Notes under the pieces: model-generated
The model's database searches: none
Told to the model about the DNA's origin: nothing
What the model saw: the letters and a program-made list of their open reading frames with translations, nothing else
Shown here: piece after piece, positions 24,188 through 32,262 of the stretch
Position numbering within the stretch: position 1 is the first letter of the stretch
How the letters are laid out: every line of letters starts with the position of its first letter
DNA from: Micromonospora globispora
GTDB lineage: Bacteria; Actinomycetota; Actinomycetes; Mycobacteriales; Micromonosporaceae
Reading direction: 5' to 3'
NCBI RefSeq assembly: GCF_003857015.1
Contig: NZ_QGGF01000292.1
Coordinates: forward strand, 1 to 44,312
DNA length: 44,312 nucleotides
Position numbers and translations under genes: made by a program

Positions 24188-25197
24188 GCGTCCACCTCCC
24201 GGTTCTCCCGCGCGTTCAGCTCGATCAGCGCGCCGTCCGGCGCGGGCAGCGCCGAGTCGTCCACCTGGCGCGGCACCGTCGGATGCGGCATCGTCCCGGT
24301 CAGCTCCAGGAAGACGCTCTCCAGGTCCGGCCGGAGCGGGACCAGCTCGCGTACCCAGAGACCCTGCTCGCCCAGCGTTCGGGTGATCAGCTCCGGTTCG
24401 TCCACCCCGGCGACCACCAGGTGGTCGGGGTGATCGGTCACCGACAGCCCGCGCCCGCGCAGCAGCTCCGCCGCGCGCTCCGGCTCCGCCACCCGGACCT
24501 GGAACTCGTGCTGGTCGAAGCCCGCGAGCACCTCGTCCACCCGGCCCGCCGCCACCCGACGGCCCCGGGAAATGATCGTCACGTGGTCGCAGATCAGCTG
24601 GATCTCGGCCAGGATGTGGCTGGAGAGCAGCACGGTCACGCCGGTCGCGGCGAGCGACCGCATGAGGTCGCGCATCTCCCGGATGCCCGCCGGGTCCAGC
24701 CCGTTCGCCGGCTCGTCCAGGATCAGCAGCTCCGGGCTCTTGAGCAGCGCCGACGCCACCGCCAGCCGCTGCTTCATGCCGAGTGAGTAGCCCTTGACCC
24801 GCTCGTCGCCCCGGTCCCGCAGGCCGACCTGCTCCAGCACCTCGTCGACCCGGCTGGTCGGCACGCCGCCGGCCAGGGCGAGCAGCCGCAGCGTGCGGTG
24901 GGCGGTGAAGTTGCCGAAGAACTGCGGGCTCTCCACGATCGCGCCCACCCGGCCGGCGACCTCGGACAGCCGCGCCGGCGCCGGCGCCCCCAGCACGCTC
25001 ATCCGGCCGCCGTCGGCCCGCACCAGCCCGAGCAGTGCGCGCAGCGTGGTGGTCTTGCCCGAGCCGTTCGGCCCGAGGAAGCCGTGGATCTGCCCGGCCT
25101 CGACCAGCAGATCGAAGCCGTCGACGGCGACCCGGCGCCCCTGGCGCAGGGTGTGGAACGTCTTGCGGAGGCCGTCGATCTCGATGACCGCGCTCAT
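24184..25197 (-). CDS. ABC transporter ATP-binding protein
   Basis: The 337-residue ATPase has Walker A GPNGSGKTTTLRALLGLV, a Q-loop region VESPQFFGNFTAHRTLRLLA, a degenerate signature YSLGMKQRLAVASALL (SLGM in place of SGGQ), Walker B LLILDEPANGLDP and the H-loop SSHILAEI. The C-terminal 110 residues match the accessory region of antibiotic-type exporters (GVDEPELITRTLGEQGLWVR, LESVFLELTG). ATG 25197 has AGGAG about 9 bases upstream. It forms an operon with the permease and is divergent from another ABC ATPase gene at 25324. Confidence 0.9.
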   Translation of the reverse strand: MSAVIEIDGLRKTFHTLRQGRRVAVDGFDLLVEAGQIHGFLGPNGSGKTTTLRALLGLVRADGGRMSVLGAPAPARLSEVAGRVGAIVESPQFFGNFTAHRTLRLLALAGGVPTSRVDEVLEQVGLRDRGDERVKGYSLGMKQRLAVASALLKSPELLILDEPANGLDPAGIREMRDLMRSLAATGVTVLLSSHILAEIQLICDHVTIISRGRRVAAGRVDEVLAGFDQHEFQVRVAEPERAAELLRGRGLSVTDHPDHLVVAGVDEPELITRTLGEQGLWVRELVPLRPDLESVFLELTGTMPHPTVPRQVDDSALPAPDGALIELNARENREVDA

Positions 25198-25323
25198 CCG
25201 CGCGGCTCCTGACAGGGCATGGACCATCCTCCGGAATAGGTGACCAACGACACGGCGCCTCACCCTATGGCGGCAGCGCCGCCCGTGGGGGGCACCGCAC
25301 GCCGTGCGTGATTGGATGGACCG

Positions 25324-26166
25324 GTGACTGGTGACCTGATCCCCGGCGCCGCCGGCGCCCCTGCCGCCCCCTCGACCGTGGACGCGGATCTGGTGGTCAG
25401 CCTCGACGGGGTGGGCGTCAAGCGTTCCGGCACCGCGCTGCTGCACGACGTCGACTGGCGGGTCGAGCTGGACGAGCGCTGGGTGGTGCTCGGGCCGAAC
25501 GGTGCCGGAAAGACAACACTGCTCAACCTGGCCGCCGGTCGGCTGCACCCGACCACCGGCACCGCGCACGTGCTCGGCGAGCGGATCGGCCGCACCGACG
25601 TCAACGAGCTGCGGATGCGGATCGGCCTCTCCACCGCCGCGCTGGCCGAGCGGATCCCCGCCGACGAGCGGGTGAGCGACGTGGTGGTGACCGCGGCGTG
25701 GTCGGTGGTGGGCCGCTGGCGGGAGAGCTACGACCGCACCGACGAGGCGCGGGCCCGCGCCCTGCTCGGCCAGCTCGGCATCGGGCACCTCGCCGACCGC
25801 GGGTACGGGACGCTCTCGGAGGGGGAACGCAAGCGGGTGCAGATCGCCCGGGCGCTGATGACCGACCCCGAGCTGCTACTGCTCGACGAGCCGGCCGCGG
25901 GGCTCGACCTCGGCGGCCGTGAGGACCTGGTGACCCGGCTGGCCGATCTGGCGTACGACCCGGACGCCCCGGCCCTAGTCCTGGTCACCCACCACGTCGA
26001 GGAGATCCCGCCCGGCTTCACCCACGCGCTGCTGCTGCGGGAGGGCGGTGTGGTGGCACAGGGGCTGCTCGCCGACACCCTGACCGCCGACAACCTGTCG
26101 AAGACCTTCGGCCTCCCGCTGGTCGTGGAGCGTTCCGGCGACCGCTGGACCGCCCGCGCCGCCTGA
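25324..26166 (+). CDS. ABC transporter ATP-binding protein without a permease
   Basis: The 280-residue ATPase carries LLHDVDWRVELDERWVVLGP, Walker A GPNGAGKTTLLNLAAG, signature LSEGERKRVQIARALM, Walker B LLLLDEPAAGLDLGGRE and the H-loop VTHHVEEIP. It resembles soluble ModF/YlmA-type ATPases more than exporter ATPases. No permease gene accompanies it; it is followed 17 bases later by a ribokinase gene. Start choice is uncertain: GTG 25324 is taken, with a TTG at 25312 also possible. It could serve a remote permease or act as a soluble ABC protein. Confidence 0.85.
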   Translation: MTGDLIPGAAGAPAAPSTVDADLVVSLDGVGVKRSGTALLHDVDWRVELDERWVVLGPNGAGKTTLLNLAAGRLHPTTGTAHVLGERIGRTDVNELRMRIGLSTAALAERIPADERVSDVVVTAAWSVVGRWRESYDRTDEARARALLGQLGIGHLADRGYGTLSEGERKRVQIARALMTDPELLLLDEPAAGLDLGGREDLVTRLADLAYDPDAPALVLVTHHVEEIPPGFTHALLLREGGVVAQGLLADTLTADNLSKTFGLPLVVERSGDRWTARAA

Positions 26167-26183
26167 GGCGGAAAGGAGTCGTC

Positions 26184-27083
26184 ATGCCGCAGACCCGGGT
26201 TGTCGTGGTGGGCAGCGCCAACATGGACCTGATCGGCATGGCGCCCGCCCTGCCCCGGCCGGGCGAGACGGTGCTCGGCAGCGATTTCGTCATGCTCCCC
26301 GGCGGCAAGGGCGCCAACCAGGCGATCGCCGCGGCCCGCGCCGGCGCCTCCTGCGCCTTCCTCGGTGCGATCGGCTCGGACGCCTTCGGGGTCACCCTCA
26401 AGGCCCGGATCACCGCCGCCGGGGTGGACACCGGCCAGCTCCGGGTGGTCTACGGGGCCTCCGGGGTGGCCCTGGTGATGGTCAACGCCGACGGGGAGAA
26501 CGCGATCCTGGTGATCCCCGGCGCCAACGGCGCGTTCACCGGGCTCACCGAGGGCGAGCTGGCGGCCGTACGCGAGGCGGACGTGCTGGTCGCCCAGCTG
26601 GAGGTGCCGGTCGAGACGGTGACCGAGGCGGCGGTCGCCGCCCGCGCCGCCGGCACCCGGGTGGTCCTCAACGCGGCGCCGGCCCGGCAGGTGCCGGCCG
26701 ACCTGCTCGCCGCCGTGGACCTGTTGGTGGTGAACGAGGGCGAGGCGAACGCGCTCACCGGCCGCGGCCGGGACGACCCGGGGGCGCTGCTCGCCCTGGT
26801 GCCGCGCGCGGTGCTGACCCTCGGTGGCGAGGGCGCCTGGTACGTCGACCGGGACGGCGCCGCCGTGCACGTGCCGGCGGTGAAGGTGGACGTGGTCGAC
26901 TCCACCGCCGCGGGGGACGCCTTCACCGCCGCGCTCGCCGTGGCCTGGGGCGAGGGGCGGGACCTGCTCGAGGCGGTGCACTGGGCGGCGGCTGCCGGGG
27001 CGGCCTGCGTACGGCGACTCGGCGCCTCGGTGGCGCTGCCCCGCCGGTACGAGATCGACGAGCTGTACGCCCCACCCGCCTGA
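26184..27083 (+). CDS. rbsK: Ribokinase (PfkB family)
   Basis: The product has 299 residues. N-terminal VVVVGSANMDLI and LPGGKGANQAIAAARAGASC form the PfkB signature 1; C-terminal VVDSTAAGDAFTAALAVAWG is signature 2 with catalytic Asp in TAAGD. The sugar-contact segment NQAIAAARAG and the LTLGGEGAWYV nucleotide strand are in place. It phosphorylates ribose at O5. GGAAAGGAG lies just upstream of ATG 26184. It is convergent with the GlxA-type regulator gene, 7 bases away. Confidence 0.88.
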   Translation: MPQTRVVVVGSANMDLIGMAPALPRPGETVLGSDFVMLPGGKGANQAIAAARAGASCAFLGAIGSDAFGVTLKARITAAGVDTGQLRVVYGASGVALVMVNADGENAILVIPGANGAFTGLTEGELAAVREADVLVAQLEVPVETVTEAAVAARAAGTRVVLNAAPARQVPADLLAAVDLLVVNEGEANALTGRGRDDPGALLALVPRAVLTLGGEGAWYVDRDGAAVHVPAVKVDVVDSTAAGDAFTAALAVAWGEGRDLLEAVHWAAAAGAACVRRLGASVALPRRYEIDELYAPPA

Positions 27084-27090
27084 CCGGCCG

Positions 27091-28059
27091 CTACGCCGCG
27101 CCGGTCCGGAAGGCCCGCCGGTACGCCGACGGCGAGGTGCGCATGGCGCGTCCGAAGTGGTGCCGGTAGGTGACCGGGCTGTCGAAGCCGACCGCCGCGG
27201 CGATCTCCTCCACCCCGGCGTCGGTCGTCTCCAGCAGGGACAGGCTGGCCCGCACCCGCTGGTCGATCAGCCAGCGGATCGGGCTGGTCCCGGTGGCGCG
27301 GGCGAAGTGCCGCAGGTAGCTGCGGGCCGACATGTGCGCCTGCCGGGCCAGCGTCTCCACGGTCATCGGTTCGGCCAGGTGGGTCACCGCCCACGCCATG
27401 CTGGCGGCGATCCGGGCGTCGTCCGGGTCGACGCTCACCGGCGCCTCGATGAACTGCGCCTGCCCACCGTCCCGGTGCGGCGGGATCACCAGCCGGCGGG
27501 CCACCGCGTTCGCGATCGCCGCGCCGAAGTCGCGGCGGATCACGTGCACGCAGAGGTCGAGGCCGGCCGCGCTGCCTGCGCTGGTGAGGATGTCGCCGTC
27601 GTCGAGATAGAGCACGTCGGGGTCGACGGTCACGGCGGGGTGGCGCCGGGCCAGCAGGTCCGCGTACCGCCAGTGGGTGGTCGCCCGTCGGCCGTCGAGC
27701 AGGCCCGCGCCGGCCAGCGCGAACGCACCGGAGCAGATCGACATCAGCCGGGCGCCCCGGCGGTGCGCCCGGCGCAGGGCCGTGACCAGCTCCGGAGACG
27801 GGTCCGCGGCCACGTCCGGCACCCCGGGCAGGATCACCGTGCCGGCCTCGGCGAGGGTGTCCAGGCCGTACGGGGTGTGCAGGCTGGCGCCCCCGACGAC
27901 CGGCACCGGCCCGGGGAGTTCGGCGCAGACGGTCAGCCGGTACCAGTCGACGGCGAGCTCGGGGCGGGGCAGCCCGAACACCTCGGTCACGATCCCGGTC
28001 TCGAAGACCGACATGCCCGGGAAGGCGAGGACGGCGACGGACCGGTCGGCGGGGGCCAT
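27091..28059 (-). CDS. GlxA-type AraC regulator with a DJ-1/PfpI domain
   Basis: Residues 5-190 form a DJ-1/PfpI-like domain (SVAVLAFPGMSVFETGIVTE, nucleophile-elbow cysteine in LMSICSGAFALAGAGLLDG). Residues 215-320 form an AraC pair of helix-turn-helices (MTVETLARQAHMSARSYLRH and VEEIAAAVGFDSPVTYRHHF). Such proteins usually activate or repress a nearby gene in response to a small molecule. The divergent rhodanese gene, 71 bases away, is the obvious target. ATG 28059 is the first good start, at a PADRSVAVLAFPG N-terminus. Confidence 0.9.
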   Translation of the reverse strand: MAPADRSVAVLAFPGMSVFETGIVTEVFGLPRPELAVDWYRLTVCAELPGPVPVVGGASLHTPYGLDTLAEAGTVILPGVPDVAADPSPELVTALRRAHRRGARLMSICSGAFALAGAGLLDGRRATTHWRYADLLARRHPAVTVDPDVLYLDDGDILTSAGSAAGLDLCVHVIRRDFGAAIANAVARRLVIPPHRDGGQAQFIEAPVSVDPDDARIAASMAWAVTHLAEPMTVETLARQAHMSARSYLRHFARATGTSPIRWLIDQRVRASLSLLETTDAGVEEIAAAVGFDSPVTYRHHFGRAMRTSPSAYRRAFRTGAA

Positions 28060-28130
28060 GGCGGGATGTTAGCGGAGAACGTCGTTCCCGCCACTCCTCG
28101 ACGGCCGTCCCGGACCCGAGGATCGGAGAC

Positions 28131-28583
28131 ATGACGTTCTCCGTACCGCCGGCCGACCCGGCGACCGCCGCCGCCCACTTCCGCGCCCGCCTCAGCTTCG
28201 AGACCGACGTCAGCGACGTGCACGCCGCCCTGGAGGCGGCTACGCCCGGGCTGGTGGTCGTCGACTCCCGGGGCATCGCGGCATGGCGACAGGGTCACCT
28301 CCCGGGTGCCGTGCACCTGCCCACCATCGAGATCGCGAGTCGGGTCGGGGACCTGGTGCCGCCCGGTTCGGCCGTGGTGACGTACTGCTGGGGGCCCGGC
28401 TGCAACGGCGCCACACGGGCGGCGCTGGAGTTCGCCCGGCTCGGCTATCCGGTCAAGGAGATGATCGGCGGGTTCGAGTACTGGGCGCGGGAAGGGCTGC
28501 CGGTGGTCACCCCGGGCGGGATGGTCCGCCGGCAGGTGGACGAGCTCACCGCGCCCCGGTCCGCCGTCGTCTGCGACTGCTGA
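28131..28583 (+). CDS. Rhodanese-like sulfurtransferase
   Basis: This is a single rhodanese domain of 150 residues: LVVVDSRGIAAWRQGHLPGA, VHLPTIEI, and the active loop CNGATR with catalytic Cys91 and Arg96. The preceding CWGPG and the FARLGYPVKEMIGGFEYWAR stretch fit single-domain enzymes. It probably transfers sulfane sulfur or acts in redox signalling. The divergent GlxA-type regulator probably controls it; this gene pair is common in actinobacteria. Confidence 0.9.
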   Translation: MTFSVPPADPATAAAHFRARLSFETDVSDVHAALEAATPGLVVVDSRGIAAWRQGHLPGAVHLPTIEIASRVGDLVPPGSAVVTYCWGPGCNGATRAALEFARLGYPVKEMIGGFEYWAREGLPVVTPGGMVRRQVDELTAPRSAVVCDC

Positions 28584-28631
28584 CCGGCCGGGTGGGCGCG
28601 GTCCGTCGGGCGTCGCCGTACGCCCGGCAGC

Positions 28632-29402
28632 TCACTCGGTCGGCTCGTCGGTGAGCCGCTCGCCGCGACGCCGCAGCATGCCGAGACCCGGGATGCCGGC
28701 GACCGCGAGCTTGAGGTCCCGGGTGACGTCGAGCAGGTCGTGCAGGTCCGGGCCGACCCGGTCCAGCGTGGCGAGGATCGGCAGGATGTCCGCGGTCAGG
28801 TGCTCCTTGAGCTTGGGCAGCTCGTCGACGAGCCGGATCGCCGCCGTCACCTCCTCGTGGCTGAGCTGCTCGACGAACCGGGTCGCCATCGGTGCCGCCC
28901 GCCGCAGCGCCGGCTCGTACGCGGCCAGCAGCTCGGCGGCGGTGCCCGCGGCCTTTTCCGCCACGATGACGGTGCCGGCCGCCCGCCCGGCCACCGCGTC
29001 CGCCTCGGCGACCACCGTGCCGGCCGCCCGGGCCACCTGTTCCGCCTCCCCGACCACCACGCCGGCCGCGGCGGAGACCTGCTCGGCCTCGCCCACCACC
29101 ACGGCGGCCGCCGCGGCCACCTCGGTGGCGTTCTCGATCGCGGTGGTGGCGGCGGCGCTGATCACCGCCACCTCGTGGACCGCCGCCTCGGCGTCGGTGA
29201 GCACCCGGTCGGTCCGGTCCAGGGTGCCCTCGATCCGGTCCACCACCCCGTTGATCCGGTGCAGCAGCGCCTCCACCCCGTCGAGCACCGCGAAGGCGCG
29301 GGCCGGCACGGCGGCGAACGAGGCGGCCGAGCCGAACGCCTGGTCCAGAGCGGAACGGGTGCGCCCGACGACGTCGCCGGGGCGGGGGAGGGGAATCGCC
29401 AT
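28632..29402 (-). CDS. Alanine/valine-rich helical protein with internal repeats
   Basis: The 256-residue protein is almost wholly helical. Residues 90-150 contain short repeats built on AAGVVVGEAEQV (three clear copies, about 14 residues each), flanked by LDGVEALLHRINGVVDRIEG and a C-terminal PKLKEHLTADILPILATLDR segment. There is no signal peptide and no membrane helix. Such repeats suggest a long amphipathic helix or coiled coil that may coat a surface, as in phasin-like or apolipoprotein-like proteins. No family can be named. No good ribosome binding site precedes ATG 29402. Confidence 0.75.
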   Translation of the reverse strand: MAIPLPRPGDVVGRTRSALDQAFGSAASFAAVPARAFAVLDGVEALLHRINGVVDRIEGTLDRTDRVLTDAEAAVHEVAVISAAATTAIENATEVAAAAAVVVGEAEQVSAAAGVVVGEAEQVARAAGTVVAEADAVAGRAAGTVIVAEKAAGTAAELLAAYEPALRRAAPMATRFVEQLSHEEVTAAIRLVDELPKLKEHLTADILPILATLDRVGPDLHDLLDVTRDLKLAVAGIPGLGMLRRRGERLTDEPTE

Positions 29403-29491
29403 GTCAACCAGTGTGCGTCGGCTAGGCCAGCGCCGCCGGGCGGCGACGGGCGGTCCTCGTCACGTCCGCCCGGCGGCTCCGTCGACCCGGT

Positions 29492-29945
29492 TCAGCGCAC
29501 GCCCTCGAAGCTGACCTGCCGGTCGGTCTGCGCGGGCGCGCCCCACACCGCCTCGTCGTACGTCGTGTCCCCGGCCAGGTAGAGCAGGAACCACTCGGTG
29601 GGAGCCGCTTGCTGAGCAGCAACTGGGTGGCCCGGCTGATCGCGCCGCTGTCGCAGAAGAACGAGCCGCTGTCCATGAAGCCGCAGTGGAAGCCGCCCTT
29701 GATGATGCGGAGCTGCTTGGCCGGCGGCCCGCCGCGTAGATCGGCCGCTGGTGGTCGACCACCCGGCTGACCGCTGCCGGCGGCGGTGGCGGGTAGTAGA
29801 TGCGGGCCGAGAAGGACCGCCCGGCCGCGTTGACGGTGATGTCGACGTACCCGGGGGCGTGGGCGCCGGGGCCGGACGGGTCGGCCGGCGTCGCGACCGA
29901 GCTTGCGGCGCCGGTCGGGGTGGCGCCCCTGGCCGTCGGTTCGTC
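29492..29945 (-). pseudogene. Broken alpha/beta hydrolase-like gene
   Basis: Reverse-strand frames carry separate pieces of one protein: GYVDITVNAAGRSFSARIYY (about 29790-29850), then KQLRIIKGGFHCGFMDSG and FFCDSGAISRATQLLLSKRL, and finally EWFLLYLAGDTTYDEAVWGA and QVSFEGVR at the 3' end (29492). Each lies in a different frame or after a gap, and the part with the nucleophile motif is missing. The fragments resemble a secreted esterase or chlorophyllase-like hydrolase. The gene has a deletion and at least two frameshifts. The 5' limit is approximate. Confidence 0.55.
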
Positions 29946-30409
29946 AATAACCGGGACGTTGTGGCCGCGGCTGACTCCGCGCCGGTCCGCTGCGGGTCGC
30001 CCTCGCCCTCGCCGGGGCCGCCAGGCGCGGATGTCGTGGGCCGAGCAGGGCGCCCCGCGTCCCGTTGCCGTCGGTGACTGACGGTCGCCCTCACGGTCGG
30101 TGACGGTCGGCCGAGCCTGCGGTGGGAGGCTTCCCGCCTTTGCTCTGCTGCCCTCCCCGCAACACCCCGCTTGACCAGGGCGGACGCGTCCGGTGCCCGG
30201 CGTCGGGCGGTTGCGGCCGGTAACTGTTGCCTCCGCTGCAGCAGAGCAAAGGCGGCGGTGCGGGTGTGGTCGGTCTCGGCCGAGGGTGCGGAGAGTGAGG
30301 CGCCGTGGCGGCTGGCGGACCGGTGGCGCCGGTCGGCCACCCCGGCCCGGCCCGGCCCGCCCCAGCACCCGACGGCGCGGGCCCGGTCGGCGGCGTAGCG
30401 TCGGCGGGC
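29946..30409. other. Non-coding stretch with a long-spaced inverted repeat
   Basis: I see no gene here. It contains a 16-bp perfect inverted repeat (30135-30254) and the upstream region of the SnoaL-like gene at 30410. Long frames on both strands are low-complexity arginine/proline shadows. Confidence 0.4.
30135..30254. repeat. Inverted repeat CGCCTTTGCTCTGCTG, arms 88 bases apart
   Basis: CGCCTTTGCTCTGCTG (30135-30150) and its exact complement (30239-30254) bracket an 88-base non-coding core. From memory, TTTGCTCTGC-type blocks occur repeatedly in Micromonospora intergenic DNA, so this may be a dispersed mini-element. No terminal target duplication is evident. Confidence 0.55.
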
Positions 30410-30817
30410 ATGGGGGAGAGCGAGCAGGAGCGCAACATCGAGGTCGTCCGGCGGTACCTGCGGACGTTCGTCACCAGGGACCTGGGCGAGCTGCGGAAGG
30501 TGGTCGCCGAGGACGTGCGGATCTACGGCTCCGGTGTCGAGGTACAGGGGCGGCACTACCCCGAGCAGGCCGTCTCCTCGCCCGGGCTGACCGTGCTCGA
30601 CCAGGAGATCCTCGAGATGTTCGCGGCCGAGGACCGGGTGGTCGTCTCAATGGCGCAGACGTATCGGCGGGACGCGACGGGTGCCACCGCGGTGCAGAGT
30701 GCCTGCAAGATGTACCGGCTGGCCGGCGGCAGGATCGTCCAGTTCTGGGGCGAGCAGGACCTCTACGGCCTGCTGCGCGGCCTGGCGATGCTGTCCGACG
30801 CGCCGATCGAGTTCTGA
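30410..30817 (+). CDS. SnoaL-like (NTF2-fold) protein
   Basis: This 135-residue protein has the helix-rich start NIEVVRRYLRTFVTRDLGEL, then the strands ISVDDVRIYG-like VVAEDVRIYGSGVEVQG, VVVSMAQTYRR, ACKMYRLAGGRIVQFWGEQD and [11 protein letters not shown], the usual cone-shaped NTF2/SnoaL layout. Enzymes with this fold include ketosteroid isomerases and polyketide cyclases; no clear catalytic pair could be set here. ATG 30410 has only weak ribosome binding support. Its 3' end overlaps the reverse gene at 30763 by 55 bases. Confidence 0.75.
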   Translation: MGESEQERNIEVVRRYLRTFVTRDLGELRKVVAEDVRIYGSGVEVQGRHYPEQAVSSPGLTVLDQEILEMFAAEDRVVVSMAQTYRRDATGATAVQSACKMYRLAGGRIVQFWGEQDLYGLLRGLAMLSDAPIEF

Positions 30818-31284
30818 CGCCGCCGCGGCGCCTGCCCGCTCTCCATCGCCCGCTGCACCGCCCGGTAGATCTGCCCGAAACGCAGCGCGTCACCGGTGCG
30901 GAGCAGGCGTACCGGCTGGCCGCGCCAGCGGGCCCACATCTCCAGCTGCCGGCTGCCCCGGGCGTACGACCGGTCGAGGTGCTCGAAGAGGAAGTCGGCG
31001 AGCGGCCCGACCCCGAGCCCGACCAGCACCGAGGCGCCGACGATGGCGAGCGTCACGACCGGCGAGCGGTGCAGCCAGATCGCCAGTCCGACGCCGAGCA
31101 CGGCGGCCACCAGCGGCCCGGCGAGTGCGGCTCCGATGGCCCCCCGCCCGGCTAGCACCCGCCAGGAGCGGCTGCCCCGGCGGTGCCACACCATGCTGAT
31201 TTCCGCGAGCGGGAACGTCCGACCGTCCACCCGTACGGCGGTGGAGGTGACCTGCACCGACTTGTCGTCGTAGTACGTGATCAT
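30763..31284 (-). CDS. Small membrane protein (DUF6232-like)
   Basis: The N-terminus [20 protein letters not shown] and [20 protein letters not shown] form a small beta-rich cap, as in the DUF6232 family. Two helices follow at about residues 47-70 ([20 protein letters not shown]) and 74-95 ([20 protein letters not shown]). The C-terminal third is cytoplasmic ([20 protein letters not shown]). The product has 173 residues. No function is known. It overlaps the convergent SnoaL-like gene. Confidence 0.75.
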   Translation of the reverse strand: MITYYDDKSVQVTSTAVRVDGRTFPLAEISMVWHRRGSRSWRVLAGRGAIGAALAGPLVAAVLGVGLAIWLHRSPVVTLAIVGASVLVGLGVGPLADFLFEHLDRSYARGSRQLEMWARWRGQPVRLLRTGDALRFGQIYRAVQRAMESGQAPRRRQNSIGASDSIARPRSRP

Positions 31285-31329
31285 GGCCTGACTCCCGGTG
31301 GCGGGGCGGACACCAGACTACTTACCCCA

Positions 31330-31343
31330 ACGACCCGGGTCGT
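31330..31343. promoter_or_regulatory. Perfect 14-bp palindrome upstream of the hydratase gene
   Basis: ACGACCCGGGTCGT is a perfect palindrome 39 bases before the GTG start. A -10-like TAAGGT begins at its right edge (31343-31348). A regulator bound here would sit on the promoter. Confidence 0.5.
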
Positions 31344-31382
31344 AAGGTTGGCACGCGACTTCGACGAGGAAGTGAGGGCAGC

Positions 31383-32156
31383 GTGAGCGAGTTCGTTCGG
31401 CTGGAAACCAAGGACGGCATCGGCACCATCCGCCTGGCGCGGCCGCCGATGAACGCGCTCAACACCCAGGTGCAGGAGGAGCTGCGCGCCGCCGCGGCCG
31501 CCGCCACCGCCGACAACCAGGTGCGAGCGGTCATCGTGTACGGCGGGGAGAAGGTCTTCGCCGCCGGCGCGGACATCAAGGAGATGGCCGACATGTCCTA
31601 CGTGGACATGGCGGAGCGGGCGGCCGACCTCTCCAGCGCGCTGGGCGCGATCGCGCGGATCCCGAAGCCGGTGGTCGCCGCGATCACCGGGTACGCCCTC
31701 GGCGGCGGCTGCGAGCTCGCCCTCGCCTGCGACTGGCGGATCGTGGCCGAGGACGCCAAGCTCGGCCAGCCCGAGATCAAGCTCGGCATCATCCCCGGCG
31801 CCGGCGGCACCCAGCGGCTGGCCCGACTCGTCGGCCCGGCGCGGGCCAAGGACCTGATCATGTCGGGCCGGATGGTGGACGCCCAGGAGGCGCTGCGGAT
31901 CGGCCTGGCCGACCGGGTCGTCCCGGCCGCCGAGGTCTACGACGCCGCGGTCGCCCTGGTGCAGCCGTACCTGACCGGCCCCGTGCAGGCCCTGCGGGCG
32001 GCCAAGCTGGCCGTGGACGCCGGCCTGGACATGGACCTCAACTCGGGTTTGGCCTGGGAGAGTCAGCTCTTCGCGGCGCTCTTCGCCACCGACGACCGGC
32101 GCGAGGGCATGGCCGCGTTCGTGGAGAAGCGCAAGCCGGACTTCACCGGCCGCTGA
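31383..32156 (+). CDS. Enoyl-CoA hydratase/isomerase
   Basis: The 257-residue protein is a complete crotonase-fold enzyme. The oxyanion hole comes from [10 protein letters not shown] and TGYALGGGC; the two catalytic glutamates of hydratases are both present, Glu111 in [12 protein letters not shown] and Glu131 in [19 protein letters not shown], with the expected 20-residue spacing. It hydrates 2-trans-enoyl-CoA in fatty-acid or amino-acid degradation. The GTG start at 31383 follows GAGGAAGTGAGGG. A palindrome lies at the promoter and a strong terminator follows. Confidence 0.92.
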   Translation: MSEFVRLETKDGIGTIRLARPPMNALNTQVQEELRAAAAAATADNQVRAVIVYGGEKVFAAGADIKEMADMSYVDMAERAADLSSALGAIARIPKPVVAAITGYALGGGCELALACDWRIVAEDAKLGQPEIKLGIIPGAGGTQRLARLVGPARAKDLIMSGRMVDAQEALRIGLADRVVPAAEVYDAAVALVQPYLTGPVQALRAAKLAVDAGLDMDLNSGLAWESQLFAALFATDDRREGMAAFVEKRKPDFTGR

Positions 32157-32162
32157 GACCGG

Positions 32163-32195
32163 TCGGGTCGGCGGCGCACCACGCCGCCGACCCGA
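32163..32195 (+). terminator. Hairpin terminator after the hydratase gene
   Basis: TCGGGTCGGCGGCG pairs perfectly with CGCCGCCGACCCGA around a 5-base loop, 7 bases after the stop. Confidence 0.85.
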
Positions 32196-32201
32196 GAGCG
32201 G

Positions 32202-32230
32202 TTCACATTCTTCCTACCGGCCAGTAGCGT
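32202..32230 (+). promoter_or_regulatory. Promoter with an overlapping TetR-like operator for the ThDP enzyme gene
   Basis: TTCACA (32202-32207) and TAGCGT (32225-32230) are 17 bases apart, a good vegetative promoter spacing. Between and into the -10 lies CTACCGGCCAGTAG (32214-32227), a palindrome with 12 of 14 matches of the kind bound by TetR-family acyl-CoA regulators. No TetR gene lies nearby. Confidence 0.55.
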
Positions 32231-32262
32231 GTGACTCCGCATCTGTGACGAGGGGAGCGGCG

